DNA of 18,015 bases from Deltaproteobacteria bacterium (GTDB taxonomy: Bacteria > Desulfobacterota_B > Binatia > Binatales > Binataceae), in assembly GCA_021827465.1 (NCBI GenBank), contig JAKAVX010000005.1, positions 1-18,015 on the forward strand, written 5' to 3'. A program made the position numbers and the translations under genes. The notes under the pieces are model-generated. The model had not been told where the DNA came from. It did not search any database and saw only the letters and a list, made by a program, of their open reading frames with translations. Every line of letters starts with the position of its first letter. Within the stretch, counting starts at the first letter, position 1. Below are positions 7,580 to 15,033 of the stretch, in pieces.

Positions 7580-10438
7580 ATGGCATCGCTCGCCGCGACC
7601 GTCGCGCTCGGAGCCGCAACGGCGCCGGAAGCTTCCAGCGGTAAACTGCTCGGACTCTTCACGGGACTGGCGATCTTTGCCGTCGTCGCCTACCAGGTGT
7701 TTCGCCTGTGCGCTCCTCTCGCTCGCGAGCGTGACGAGGGATTCACCTCGGCGCTCGTGATGCTCGGGCTGCTGTTGGTCGTCAAGAGCGCCTTGCTGCT
7801 CGTCTTTCCCGGATTTCACGTCGATATCGGAACCTACGAGGCGTGGGCGCTGAGCCTCGTAAAAGACGGTCCGTCGCACGTCTATCGTGCCGGCTACTTT
7901 CTCGATTACCCGCCCGGATACCTGTACGTGCTGTGGGCCGCGGGTCTTCTTGCGGGCATGTTTCATGCGACCGGCACCGGGCTTCGCGTAATCGTCGAGA
8001 GTCCGGCGCTGATCGCCGACCTGGCGCTCGCGGCCGTCGTCTTTGCGTGGGTAAGGCGCTCGGTACGGCCGGCGATGGCGTTGCCGGCGATGCTGATGGT
8101 CGCGCTGAACCCGGCGATGCTGTTCGACAGCGTTATCTGGGGGCAGACGGACTCGGTCTTCACGCTCGTGATGTGGCTGACCATCGTGGCGCTGATTGCC
8201 GAGGAGTACGAGGCGGGATTCGCCCTGGCCGCAGTCTCGGTACTGGTCAAGCCGCAGGGGCTGATGCTGTTGCCGGTGGTCGGGCTGTGGACGCTGCTCA
8301 GGACGGATTGGCGGCGATGGTGGCGGGCAGCGCTCGCGTTTTCGGCCGTCTTCGTAATCGGAATCCTGCCGTTCCAATTGGGCCATCGATGGAACTGGAT
8401 TATCCGGCTGTACGGATCGGGTGCGGCCTATTATCACGAGACTTCGGTCAACGCCTTCAACCTGATGGTGCTCATCGGCGGTATCCGCCAGCCGGACTCC
8501 GGAACCGTGCTTGGCGTCTCGTTCTTCGCGCTCGGGATGAGCCTGCTGGTTCCGCTGTTCGGGTTTATCGCGTGGGTGCTATGGCGCAGGCGCACGCCGA
8601 GCGGGCTTTTCTATGCATCGTTTCTCGCGTTGTTCGGGTTCTTCATGCTCGCGCCGCGGATGCATGAGCGCTACCTGTATCCGGCGCTGGTGTTTGCGAT
8701 ACCGCTTGCGCTCGAGAGCCCGCAGATGCTCGTCGTATTCGGCGTTCTAACGCTGACCTGCCTGTTCAATCTCGCCTACGTCCTGCACGCGCTGGATACG
8801 GTGGTCTTCATGAAAGCCCACGATCCATTGGCGCTAGCGTGCGCGGGCGTGAACCTGGCGCTGTTCGCGTTCACGGTTCGCTATGGGGTCACGGAATTGG
8901 GAAGCGAAGCTTCGGAAAAGAGCCCGCTTGCCGACTTGATCGATCGGTTCAGAACGCCTGCCGGCGTCTCGGCCGAGACCGCGGAGGAATCGGACGCTAT
9001 CGCGCCGCCGGCGTGGATTCGGCTCGACACGCTCGTGCTCGGTGCGCTGGTGATCGCGGCTGCGGCGACCCGATTCTGGCATCTCGGAAGGCCGCCCGAG
9101 ATCGTCTTCGACGAGGTGCATTTCGTCAACCAGGCGCGTCATTACCTGCACGCCGAGCCGTTTCTCGACCCGCATCCGCCGCTCGCCAAGCTCCTGATCG
9201 CGGCGGGAATCTGGCTCTTCGGCGACCATCCGTGGAGCTGGCGCGTGGGCAACGCGACGCTGGGCACCGTGATGGTCGGTGTGACTTATCTCTTCGGACG
9301 GCGGATTCTTGGCTCGCGGCTGGGTGCGGCGCTCGCGGCGGGATTCATCCTGTGCGACGGAATGTTCCTGGTCGATTCGCGGGTCGCGGTTATCGATATC
9401 GTCTATCTGACCTTCGCGGCGATTTCCTACCTGCTGCTGTTCCGTTTCATCCAGACCGACGGTCTGCTCGAAAAACGCAAGGTGCTGCCGTGGATTGGCG
9501 TTGCGCTCGGACTCTGTCTCGGGAGCAAGCTTTATATCCCGGCTTTCACCTGCGTATTCGTCGCGGTTTTTATCGCCTACGATTTGTGGCGCATGCCCGA
9601 GCGCGCGGAACGCGAAGGACACGCCGCGCAGAGGACCGGCTCGACGCGCGAGCGGCGGATAATCGCGGGCGTCACGATGGTCGCGGCGGTGACCGCCTTC
9701 TTCTACCTGCTCACGTTCCTGCCGCATTATCTGCAGGGATGGTGGGGCGGAATCGGCGACCTGTTTCACTATTACAAACGGGTGATCTGGTACGAGAACG
9801 CCGTCGCCAACGCGACACATCCTTACGCCTCGCCGTGGTGGAGCTGGCCGCTGATGCTGCGGCCAGTCGCCTACTGGCAGAATTTTCCCAAGGTCGGCAA
9901 GGTCGCGACGATATGGGGCGGCGGCAATCCGCTGCTTTGGTGGGGCGCGCTCACCGGGATTACGATCACCGCGGTCCGGGCGATCGAGCGCCCGCGTATC
10001 GACCGATCGTTCCTGGTGCTCGGCTACCTTGGCTACCTGCTGATATGGGTGTGGATCGGCAGGACGCTGTTTCTCTATCACTACATGGGATCCGTCTACC
10101 TCGGTTATGTAGCACTGGGCGGCGTGCTAGCCGATTGCTGGGAGGGAACCGCCGAGTTCTGGGAGCATTTCGCGCTCATGTTTACGATCGCGCCGGTGGC
10201 GTTCCTCGGACTCGGATGGGGATGGGGAGGTATGGCGTTCGCCGTCCTCGTGGTGGCTTACGCGGCGCTCCTGCCGCGGCCGGAGTATGTCGGAAAATTC
10301 GTGTGCGCGGCGTTCGTCGCCGGCGGGCTTATCCTGTTTTTCTATTTCTTTCCAATATGGACGGCGATCCCGATCGAGCGCTCGGGATATTACGCCCGCA
10401 TGTGGCTTCAGGGGCCGGGACTCAGGAATTGGATCTGA
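7580..10438 (+). CDS. Double GT-C membrane glycosyltransferase: Gpi18-like half fused to PMT-like half
   Basis: The product is a very hydrophobic protein of about 952 residues that looks like two dolichyl/polyprenyl-phosphate-sugar-dependent GT-C transferases joined end to end. The N-terminal half (about 1-440) resembles COG5542/Gpi18-type mannosyltransferases: V-D82-I-G-T-Y-E-A-W-A, the D109-Y-P-P-G-Y-L-Y-V-L-W motif and W187-G-Q-T-D-S. A polar linker (about 440-485) follows. The C-terminal half matches protein O-mannosyltransferases (PMT): F-D511-E-V-H-F, D530-P-H-P-P-L-A-K, S600-R, and R828-T-L-F-L-Y-H-Y. The ATG at 7580 is chosen because GGAAGG lies five bases before it; TTG 7529 in the same frame would add 17 residues. 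The stop overlaps the start region of the next gene. Donor and acceptor are unknown. The fold class is clear, the sugar specificity is inference. Confidence 0.8.
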   Translation: MASLAATVALGAATAPEASSGKLLGLFTGLAIFAVVAYQVFRLCAPLARERDEGFTSALVMLGLLLVVKSALLLVFPGFHVDIGTYEAWALSLVKDGPSHVYRAGYFLDYPPGYLYVLWAAGLLAGMFHATGTGLRVIVESPALIADLALAAVVFAWVRRSVRPAMALPAMLMVALNPAMLFDSVIWGQTDSVFTLVMWLTIVALIAEEYEAGFALAAVSVLVKPQGLMLLPVVGLWTLLRTDWRRWWRAALAFSAVFVIGILPFQLGHRWNWIIRLYGSGAAYYHETSVNAFNLMVLIGGIRQPDSGTVLGVSFFALGMSLLVPLFGFIAWVLWRRRTPSGLFYASFLALFGFFMLAPRMHERYLYPALVFAIPLALESPQMLVVFGVLTLTCLFNLAYVLHALDTVVFMKAHDPLALACAGVNLALFAFTVRYGVTELGSEASEKSPLADLIDRFRTPAGVSAETAEESDAIAPPAWIRLDTLVLGALVIAAAATRFWHLGRPPEIVFDEVHFVNQARHYLHAEPFLDPHPPLAKLLIAAGIWLFGDHPWSWRVGNATLGTVMVGVTYLFGRRILGSRLGAALAAGFILCDGMFLVDSRVAVIDIVYLTFAAISYLLLFRFIQTDGLLEKRKVLPWIGVALGLCLGSKLYIPAFTCVFVAVFIAYDLWRMPERAEREGHAAQRTGSTRERRIIAGVTMVAAVTAFFYLLTFLPHYLQGWWGGIGDLFHYYKRVIWYENAVANATHPYASPWWSWPLMLRPVAYWQNFPKVGKVATIWGGGNPLLWWGALTGITITAVRAIERPRIDRSFLVLGYLGYLLIWVWIGRTLFLYHYMGSVYLGYVALGGVLADCWEGTAEFWEHFALMFTIAPVAFLGLGWGWGGMAFAVLVVAYAALLPRPEYVGKFVCAAFVAGGLILFFYFFPIWTAIPIERSGYYARMWLQGPGLRNWI

Positions 10439-11226
10439 CGATCTACAGCGCCTCGCGATCGTTCCGGACGGCGTGGCTCGCGCTCGCCGCGGCGCTCGCG
10501 CTGTGCGTCGCGTCCGCCTGTCCGTGCCGCGCCCAGAGCGCCAGCGGCAGGAATCAGTATCTGCTCAACCGCGAATTCATGACCGGTTCCGGCGACCAGC
10601 CGGACAACTGGCGCACCCAGGCGTGGATCGACAGCCCCAGCGCCGCCGCGTACCGATGGATTCCACCGGCAGCGGCGGGAGGGCGGGGCGTGCTCGGGGT
10701 CGAGAATCTCCAGGCCAACGACTCACGCTGGCTGCAGACGATTGCGCTCGGCGAAGGTTGGTACCGTTTCAGCGTCGATATACGCACCGAGAACGTCCCG
10801 CCCGGGCGCGTCGGCGCGAGCATCTCCGTGATGGACGACGGTATCATGTCGCGCGATATCCGCGGCACGACCGACTGGACCCCGGTCGGATTCTACCTGC
10901 GCGTTGGCAAGCGCGGAGCCGATATAGACGTCGCGCTTAGGCTCGGCGGTTACGGCAGGCTCAACACCGGACGCGCGTTCTTCCGCAATGCGAGCGTCGT
11001 CAAGGTCGCCGCGCTGCCCGTGGGCGCTTACCCAGCCTTCGATCTCGAACAGATTCGCAGGGCGATGAGTCCCGCGCCGACCGGTTCGCCGATTTCGCTG
11101 GTCGCAACCTTCCTCGCGCTTATGGCGACCGCGGGATGGGGCTGGTACGAGTTCGGCAAGGAACCTCCGATCATGTCGCGTGCGGAGGCGCGGCGCGCGC
11201 GCGCGAAGGACTCGCGCAAACGATGA
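10429..11226 (+). CDS. Exported beta-sandwich-like protein with C-terminal membrane anchor
   Basis: This is an unrecognised protein of about 265 residues. An N-terminal signal peptide (TAWLALAAALALCVAS, about 14-29) is followed by C-P-C-R-A-Q, consistent with cleavage after R-A. The middle (about 40-200) has the look of a carbohydrate-binding-module-like beta-sandwich: L-L-N-R-E-F-M ... P-D-N-W-R, aromatic-rich strands, and G-W-Y-R-F-S-V-D-I-R-T-E-N. One membrane segment follows (about 222-240, SLVATFLALMATAGWGW) and then a basic tail (R-A-E-A-R-R-A-R-A-K). No ATG exists upstream of the signal peptide, so initiation at TTG 10429 or CTG 10435, overlapping the previous stop, is inferred; an AGGA at 10424-10427 fits CTG 10435 best. 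It also overlaps the next gene by four bases. It probably acts on the outer face of the inner membrane with the flanking GT-C proteins. Confidence 0.6.
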   Translation: MDLTIYSASRSFRTAWLALAAALALCVASACPCRAQSASGRNQYLLNREFMTGSGDQPDNWRTQAWIDSPSAAAYRWIPPAAAGGRGVLGVENLQANDSRWLQTIALGEGWYRFSVDIRTENVPPGRVGASISVMDDGIMSRDIRGTTDWTPVGFYLRVGKRGADIDVALRLGGYGRLNTGRAFFRNASVVKVAALPVGAYPAFDLEQIRRAMSPAPTGSPISLVATFLALMATAGWGWYEFGKEPPIMSRAEARRARAKDSRKR

Positions 11227-13208
11227 GTATCGACGCGCGCGAAAACCGGCGAATCGAAACGACACTTTTCCTGGTGTCGTTATTCACCTACGCGTACTTC
11301 TACCAGGGCTCCGATCAGAGCACCGCGGCGCGTTTCGACCTGATTCGCTCGATCCTGGAACGCCGCACTCTCTGGATCGACGGCTACTGCGGCTACAACA
11401 CCGCGGATATCGTGCACATCGGCGCGCATTATTATTCCGTCAAGGCGCCCGGCACGTCCTTTCTCGGGCTCATTCCGTCGCGAATCCTGACCTCGTTGCT
11501 CGGCCCGCTTTCGACGCGAAACGCGCCCCTATTCTGGGCGATCGTCACCTGGCTGACGATCGTGTTTACAGTGAGCGCGCTGGTGGCGTGCGCTGTCGTC
11601 GTGATGTACCGGATGGCAGGCGCGCTGGGAGCGTCGGCGGGGCGCAGCGCGGGCGTCGCCCTGATAATGGGCCTCGCGACGATCCTATTTCCCTACGCGA
11701 CCGAGATGACGGGCGAGCCGGTTGCGGCGTTCTGCCTGCTGACGAGCTTCTACCTGATGGTCACGTTCGAGCGCGAGCCCGGATGGGAGCGCGCGGTTTA
11801 CGCGGGATTGCTCGCCGGGTGGGCGGTGCTGTGCGACTTCCCGAGCATGATGGTCGCGACGGCGCTCGCGGTCTATGCGCTCTCGAAGCTCCCGCGGAAG
11901 TTGGATGTGGCGGCGTTCGCGGCGGGCGCCGGCGCGGTTGCGGCGATACTGCTCGCCTACAACTGGCTCGCGTTCGGAAACCCGATTTTCCTGAGCTCGA
12001 TGGCCTACCAGTTGGTGCCCGGTAACAGCCAGTTTCCCGAGCAGACCCGTGGATTCGTCGGGATCACCTATCCGCGGATTCGAATCCTGTGGGACATCCT
12101 GGTCGATCCACAGCGCGGGCTGTTCTTCTGCAACCCGGTCCTGATTCTCGCGATTCCCGGCTTCATCTATTTTTACCGGCGCAGCGAACGTCGCGCCGAG
12201 TTCGCGCTGACCGCGTTCGCCGTCGCGGCGTTCGTCGTGTTCAACGGCTCGTTCGGCAAATCGATCGTCTCATGGGGCGGCGGGACGGCGACCGGGCCGC
12301 GCCAGATGACGCCGGCGACTCCCTTCATGGTGCTGCCGCTGGCGTTCCTGCCGGAGGCGTGCGACGTGATCCTTGCCGGGCTGGGCGGAGTTTCGGCGTT
12401 CGTGATGATAATGGCGACGGCGACCAACCCGCATTTTCCCTACGAATACAACAACCCGGTCCGCGACTTCGCGATGCAGCATTATTTCCGCGCGGACCTA
12501 TCGTTCAATCGCGACGGGTATTTCGGCGGAGGGTCGGTTGTCGGCGACACGGTTGCCTTCAACCTGGGAAAGCTTGCGGGCCTGTCCGGTCCGATACAAT
12601 TGCTGCCGCTTGCGCTGGTCTGGATCGCCGCTGCGCTCGAAATCGCGGAGGACGCCAGACTATGGTTAAACCGCAACCGCGCGCTGCTCGGTTCGGCCGT
12701 GATAGCGATCGCAATCGTGGTGATTTTCGTGCCGCCGATGACGGCGCCGCTTTCCGACGCGCTACTTTTGAAACCGCGCCACGGCCTGCTCGGGCGCTAT
12801 TATCTCGGATGCGAGAGGCCCGATGAGCATCCGCGTCTTCAGCGGGTCGACCCCGAAATAGACTTCGCCAACGTCGCCGAAATGGGTGCGATGCCGTTTC
12901 CCTCGTGCGTGGTGTGGAGCGGCAGCCTGATCGCGCCCGAGACGGGCCTGTACCATTTCATTATCGACGCGGACGATTCAGGATGGCTCAGGATTGACGG
13001 CCGGCCCGTGATCGCAGATCCGGGTTTCGTCAGCCGTCCGGTTGCGGCCGGCATGATTTACCTGAGCGCGGGACCGCATCGCATAACCGCCGGCGAGCGC
13101 AACGTCGCTGGCGACGCCGCGATGCATCTTTACTGGTGGACGCCCGACGGCCGGCGCGAGTTGGTGCCGTCGCGCGTGCTATTCCCCGACCAGCCGCCGC
13201 CGAGCTAG
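11223..13208 (+). CDS. Polytopic GT-C-like membrane protein with C-terminal PA14-like domain
   Basis: The product has 661 residues. The N-terminal part (about 1-515) carries roughly ten hydrophobic segments and a first external loop with F-D-L-I-R-S-I-L-E-R-R-T-L-W-I-D-G, H-I-G-A-H-Y-Y-S-V-K-A-P-G (74-77 is KAPG). This layout is reminiscent of GT-C glycosyltransferase-like membrane proteins, but no exact family is claimed. The C-terminal part (about 520-660) matches the PA14 pattern: L-L-G-R-Y-Y, W-S-G-S-L-I-A-P-E-T-G-L-Y-H-F, D-A-D-D-S-G-W-L-R-I-D-G, then a strand with L-S-A-G-P-H-R-I and a final Y-W-W-T-P-D-G. PA14 domains bind carbohydrate in several enzymes and adhesins. The ATG overlaps the previous stop (ATGA), indicating coupled translation. 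The stop shares the palindromic CTAG with the convergent alcohol dehydrogenase remnant. Confidence 0.78.
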   Translation: MSIDARENRRIETTLFLVSLFTYAYFYQGSDQSTAARFDLIRSILERRTLWIDGYCGYNTADIVHIGAHYYSVKAPGTSFLGLIPSRILTSLLGPLSTRNAPLFWAIVTWLTIVFTVSALVACAVVVMYRMAGALGASAGRSAGVALIMGLATILFPYATEMTGEPVAAFCLLTSFYLMVTFEREPGWERAVYAGLLAGWAVLCDFPSMMVATALAVYALSKLPRKLDVAAFAAGAGAVAAILLAYNWLAFGNPIFLSSMAYQLVPGNSQFPEQTRGFVGITYPRIRILWDILVDPQRGLFFCNPVLILAIPGFIYFYRRSERRAEFALTAFAVAAFVVFNGSFGKSIVSWGGGTATGPRQMTPATPFMVLPLAFLPEACDVILAGLGGVSAFVMIMATATNPHFPYEYNNPVRDFAMQHYFRADLSFNRDGYFGGGSVVGDTVAFNLGKLAGLSGPIQLLPLALVWIAAALEIAEDARLWLNRNRALLGSAVIAIAIVVIFVPPMTAPLSDALLLKPRHGLLGRYYLGCERPDEHPRLQRVDPEIDFANVAEMGAMPFPSCVVWSGSLIAPETGLYHFIIDADDSGWLRIDGRPVIADPGFVSRPVAAGMIYLSAGPHRITAGERNVAGDAAMHLYWWTPDGRRELVPSRVLFPDQPPPS

Positions 13209-13489
13209 CGCTGCTCGACCAGCAGTCCCGCCCGCGTCACTTCCTTGACCGGGGTGCCGGCCCAGTCGGTGACGACGCTGCGGCCGAGCGCTTGGATACG
13301 TCCGCTCATCTCGTGGCCCGGCATGATTCCGCGCCGGCCGTATTCGCCGCGCCACATGTGGACCTCGGAGCCGCAGACGTTGGTCTGGGTTACCGCCGCG
13401 ATAACCCCACCCTCGGGCGGCGGCGGCACGTCGTATTCGTGAAACTCGATCTTGTGCGCCTCTGGAATGAACGCGATCTTGCCCTTCAT
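13205..13489 (-). pseudogene. Truncated zinc-dependent alcohol dehydrogenase (N-terminal GroES-like part only)
   Basis: Ninety-four codons remain of a medium-chain zinc alcohol dehydrogenase that is normally about 350 residues. The visible part is the start of the GroES-like catalytic domain: T-N-V-C39-G-S-E with the catalytic zinc cysteine, M-P-G-H59-E60 with the zinc histidine and adjacent glutamate, then T-D-W-A-G-T-P-V-K-E (74-83). After residue 83 (base 13241) homology-like sequence stops and eleven unrelated residues lead to a stop that overlaps the end of the PA14 gene. The structural zinc cysteines, the NAD-binding Rossmann domain and the C-terminus are all missing. A good Shine-Dalgarno (GGGGAGGG, 13497-13504, seven bases from ATG) survives, suggesting a fairly recent truncation. 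It is unlikely to be an active enzyme. Confidence 0.75.
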
Positions 13490-13774
13490 CGCGAATCCCT
13501 CCCCGCCGGCGGGCCGCACTCCGTCGCGCCGTGGCCCGCGCCGGCTTGCTCGAACAGGGTGGGTTTCGCCCCGGCGTGCGGAAATGTCAAGCGAAGGCGC
13601 GCTCGAACGCTCGCTTGTAACAACCTTCTTCGGTCGCGCGCCAAGCGAAAAACGGCTGTTTTGCGTAAAACCCCTGAGGATCTGAAAAAAGATGGAACGG
13701 GCTGGCCGCGTGTGGCATATTTAGTTTGCGGGCATGAGTACGGTGGACTGTTGCCGTAGCTTGTAGCCCGCTTT
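13490..13774. other. Intergenic region between alcohol dehydrogenase remnant and TauE gene
   Basis: No coding sequence was recognised in these 285 bases. The region holds one copy of a 27-bp direct repeat (13575-13601). It also has an alternating AAAAC/GTTTT/AAAAC set at 13649-13671 that could form either of two small hairpins, and an AT-richer stretch before the TauE start. The divergent arrangement means promoters for both sides should lie here, but no convincing -35/-10 pair was found. Confidence 0.5.
13575..13601. repeat. Left copy of 27-bp direct repeat flanking the TauE/DUF1634 pair
   Basis: This copy matches 15029-15055 at 25 of 27 positions, including 21 identical consecutive bases (13578-13598, equal to 15032-15052). 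Its core contains GGAAATGTCAAGCG. The complementary strand contains TTGACA, so this copy could also hold a -35 element for the alcohol dehydrogenase remnant, but no matching -10 was found. Confidence 0.8.
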
Positions 13775-14602
13775 ATGAATCCAGAGCTTCTCTTCGCAAT
13801 TTCCATCGTCGCTGGCTTCGTTGGAGCAATGTCGGGAATGGGCGGAGGTGTGGTGCTGATTCCCGCCCTGACCTTTTTCGGCTTGCCGATCAAGGAAGTC
13901 ATTGCGGTCAGCATCGTCTCCGTCGTCGCGACATCGAGCGGTTCAGCGGCCGCCTACGTACGCGACCACATCACCAACCTCAAGGTAGGAATGTTCCTTG
14001 AGATGTTTACGATGGTGGGCGCTATCGTGGGCGCCAAACTGAGCCTGGTCGCCGGCCAGCAATTCCTGTTCATCGCGTTCGGTCTGGTTTTGTTCGCCTG
14101 TTGGGCCGCCCTGTTGGTTCAGCCCGATATCGAATACGTTGAGATCACTCGTCAGGACCGGTTCACGCACTGGCTCGAACTGGAGGGCAGCTATTACGAT
14201 TACGCCGCCGACTGCACCATCAACTATCGCGCGCGGCGCGCAGCTTGGGGTGGTGCGCTGATGTTCTGGGTCGGTGTGATAGCGGGGCTGCTCGGAATCG
14301 GCGCCGGGGCGCTCAAGGTGCTGATTCACGACCTGGTGATGGGGCTGCCGCCGAAAGTATCGACGACGACCAGCAATCTTATCATCGGCGTAACCGCGCT
14401 GGCCGGCGCCAGCGTTTACCTCGCGGCGGGGCTTATCAAACCCGCGCTGGTCGCTCCGATAGTTGTGGGAATCGTGATCGGCGCACTGATTGGAACGCGC
14501 ACGCTGGTGCGCTTGCAGAATCGCGCCGTGCGGCGGTTCTTTCTGGCGATCCTCGCTGTGCTTGCGGCGGAGATGATTTACCGCGGATTGAAGGGAATAT
14601 GA
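13775..14602 (+). CDS. TauE/SafE-family sulfite/anion exporter-like permease
   Basis: This is a 275-residue membrane protein of the TauE/SafE (COG0730) family, whose members export sulfite, sulfoacetate or related anions, or have unknown substrates. The two internally repeated halves are visible. The first has G-F-V-G-A-M-S-G-M-G-G-G (14-25). The second has I-A-G-L-L-G-I-G-A-G (169-178), then M-G-L-P-P-K-V-S-T-T-T-S-N. A hydrophilic loop of about 40 residues (115-155, containing G-S-Y-Y-D-Y) separates them. The ATG at 13775 has no strong Shine-Dalgarno. The stop overlaps the start of the DUF1634 gene (ATGA), a pairing that recurs in bacteria and suggests a two-component transporter. Neither sulfur-metabolism genes nor a regulator are adjacent, so the substrate is unknown. 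Confidence 0.9.
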   Translation: MNPELLFAISIVAGFVGAMSGMGGGVVLIPALTFFGLPIKEVIAVSIVSVVATSSGSAAAYVRDHITNLKVGMFLEMFTMVGAIVGAKLSLVAGQQFLFIAFGLVLFACWAALLVQPDIEYVEITRQDRFTHWLELEGSYYDYAADCTINYRARRAAWGGALMFWVGVIAGLLGIGAGALKVLIHDLVMGLPPKVSTTTSNLIIGVTALAGASVYLAAGLIKPALVAPIVVGIVIGALIGTRTLVRLQNRAVRRFFLAILAVLAAEMIYRGLKGI

Positions 14603-15006
14603 CATCAACGCAAAAGATGGAGCAGCGCCCCGAGGAAGTCGCCGCAGGCGTTGATATGAACCTTATCGTTGGCTACGTGCTTGCCGTTGGAGTTGCCAGC
14701 AGTATTGCTCTATTGAGCCTTGGAATGCTTTGGAACCGGCTGCAGACGGGTAATCTCGTGACCGACTATAACCTTGGCCGCACCAACATTCTACAGTTTG
14801 TTCTGCGGGAATCCCGCGACGTTTGGCGTGGTCAACTCCGACCCAAGGTGCTCATAAACTTTGGGATAGCGATCCTCATGATGACGCCGTATGCACGAGT
14901 CCTCGCCTCGACCTTCTATTTCGCCTTCGAAGAGCGCAACCTGAAATACACGCTGTTTACCGCTTTCGTACTGCTTACCTTGAGCTACAGCCTGTTGCTT
15001 CGGTAG
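14599..15006 (+). CDS. DUF1634 family membrane protein
   Basis: This is a 135-residue protein with three membrane segments (about 21-44, 84-108 and 116-134) and the DUF1634-like pattern N-F-G-I-A-I-L-M-M-T-P-Y-A-R-V-L-A-S in the second. Proteins of this family commonly sit beside TauE/SafE permeases and may be their accessory subunit; the biochemical role is unknown. An AAGGGA Shine-Dalgarno inside the end of tauE precedes the ATG, and the two genes overlap by four bases. Base composition is lower in GC than the neighbours: counted blocks 14701-14760 and 14941-15000 have 30/60 and 28/60 G+C, against 43/60 for 17221-17280 in ruvA. This supports separate origin of the module, although membrane proteins also skew composition. 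Confidence 0.85.
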   Translation: MTSTQKMEQRPEEVAAGVDMNLIVGYVLAVGVASSIALLSLGMLWNRLQTGNLVTDYNLGRTNILQFVLRESRDVWRGQLRPKVLINFGIAILMMTPYARVLASTFYFAFEERNLKYTLFTAFVLLTLSYSLLLR

Positions 15007-15010
15007 CGCA

Positions 15011-15033
15011 GCGCGTACTTTTTTCGGACGCGC
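15011..15033 (+). terminator. Weak hairpin after DUF1634 gene
   Basis: A six-bp inverted repeat (GCGCGT 15011-15016, ACGCGC 15028-15033) encloses an 11-base T-rich loop, five bases after the DUF1634 stop. It overlaps the right copy of the 27-bp repeat. The T run is in the loop rather than after the stem, so function as a terminator is doubtful. Confidence 0.25.

Noticed and set aside
8839..10428. Long plus-strand frame running through the second half of the double GT-C gene into the beta-sandwich gene
   Set aside because: The part before 10429 is arginine-rich shadow sequence in another frame of the GT-C gene; only the part after the GT-C stop has a signal peptide and domain-like sequence.
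13575..13598. The repeat's complementary TTGACA as a working promoter for the alcohol dehydrogenase remnant
   Set aside because: At 16-18 bases downstream there is only GC-rich sequence or GAAACC-like hexamers, with no -10 resemblance; kept only as a possibility in the repeat entry.
13714..13730. Sigma-54-like promoter upstream of the TauE gene (TGGCA ... TTTGC)
   Set aside because: The GG and GC doublets are separated by 12 bases rather than the required 10, so the element does not fit sigma-54 spacing.
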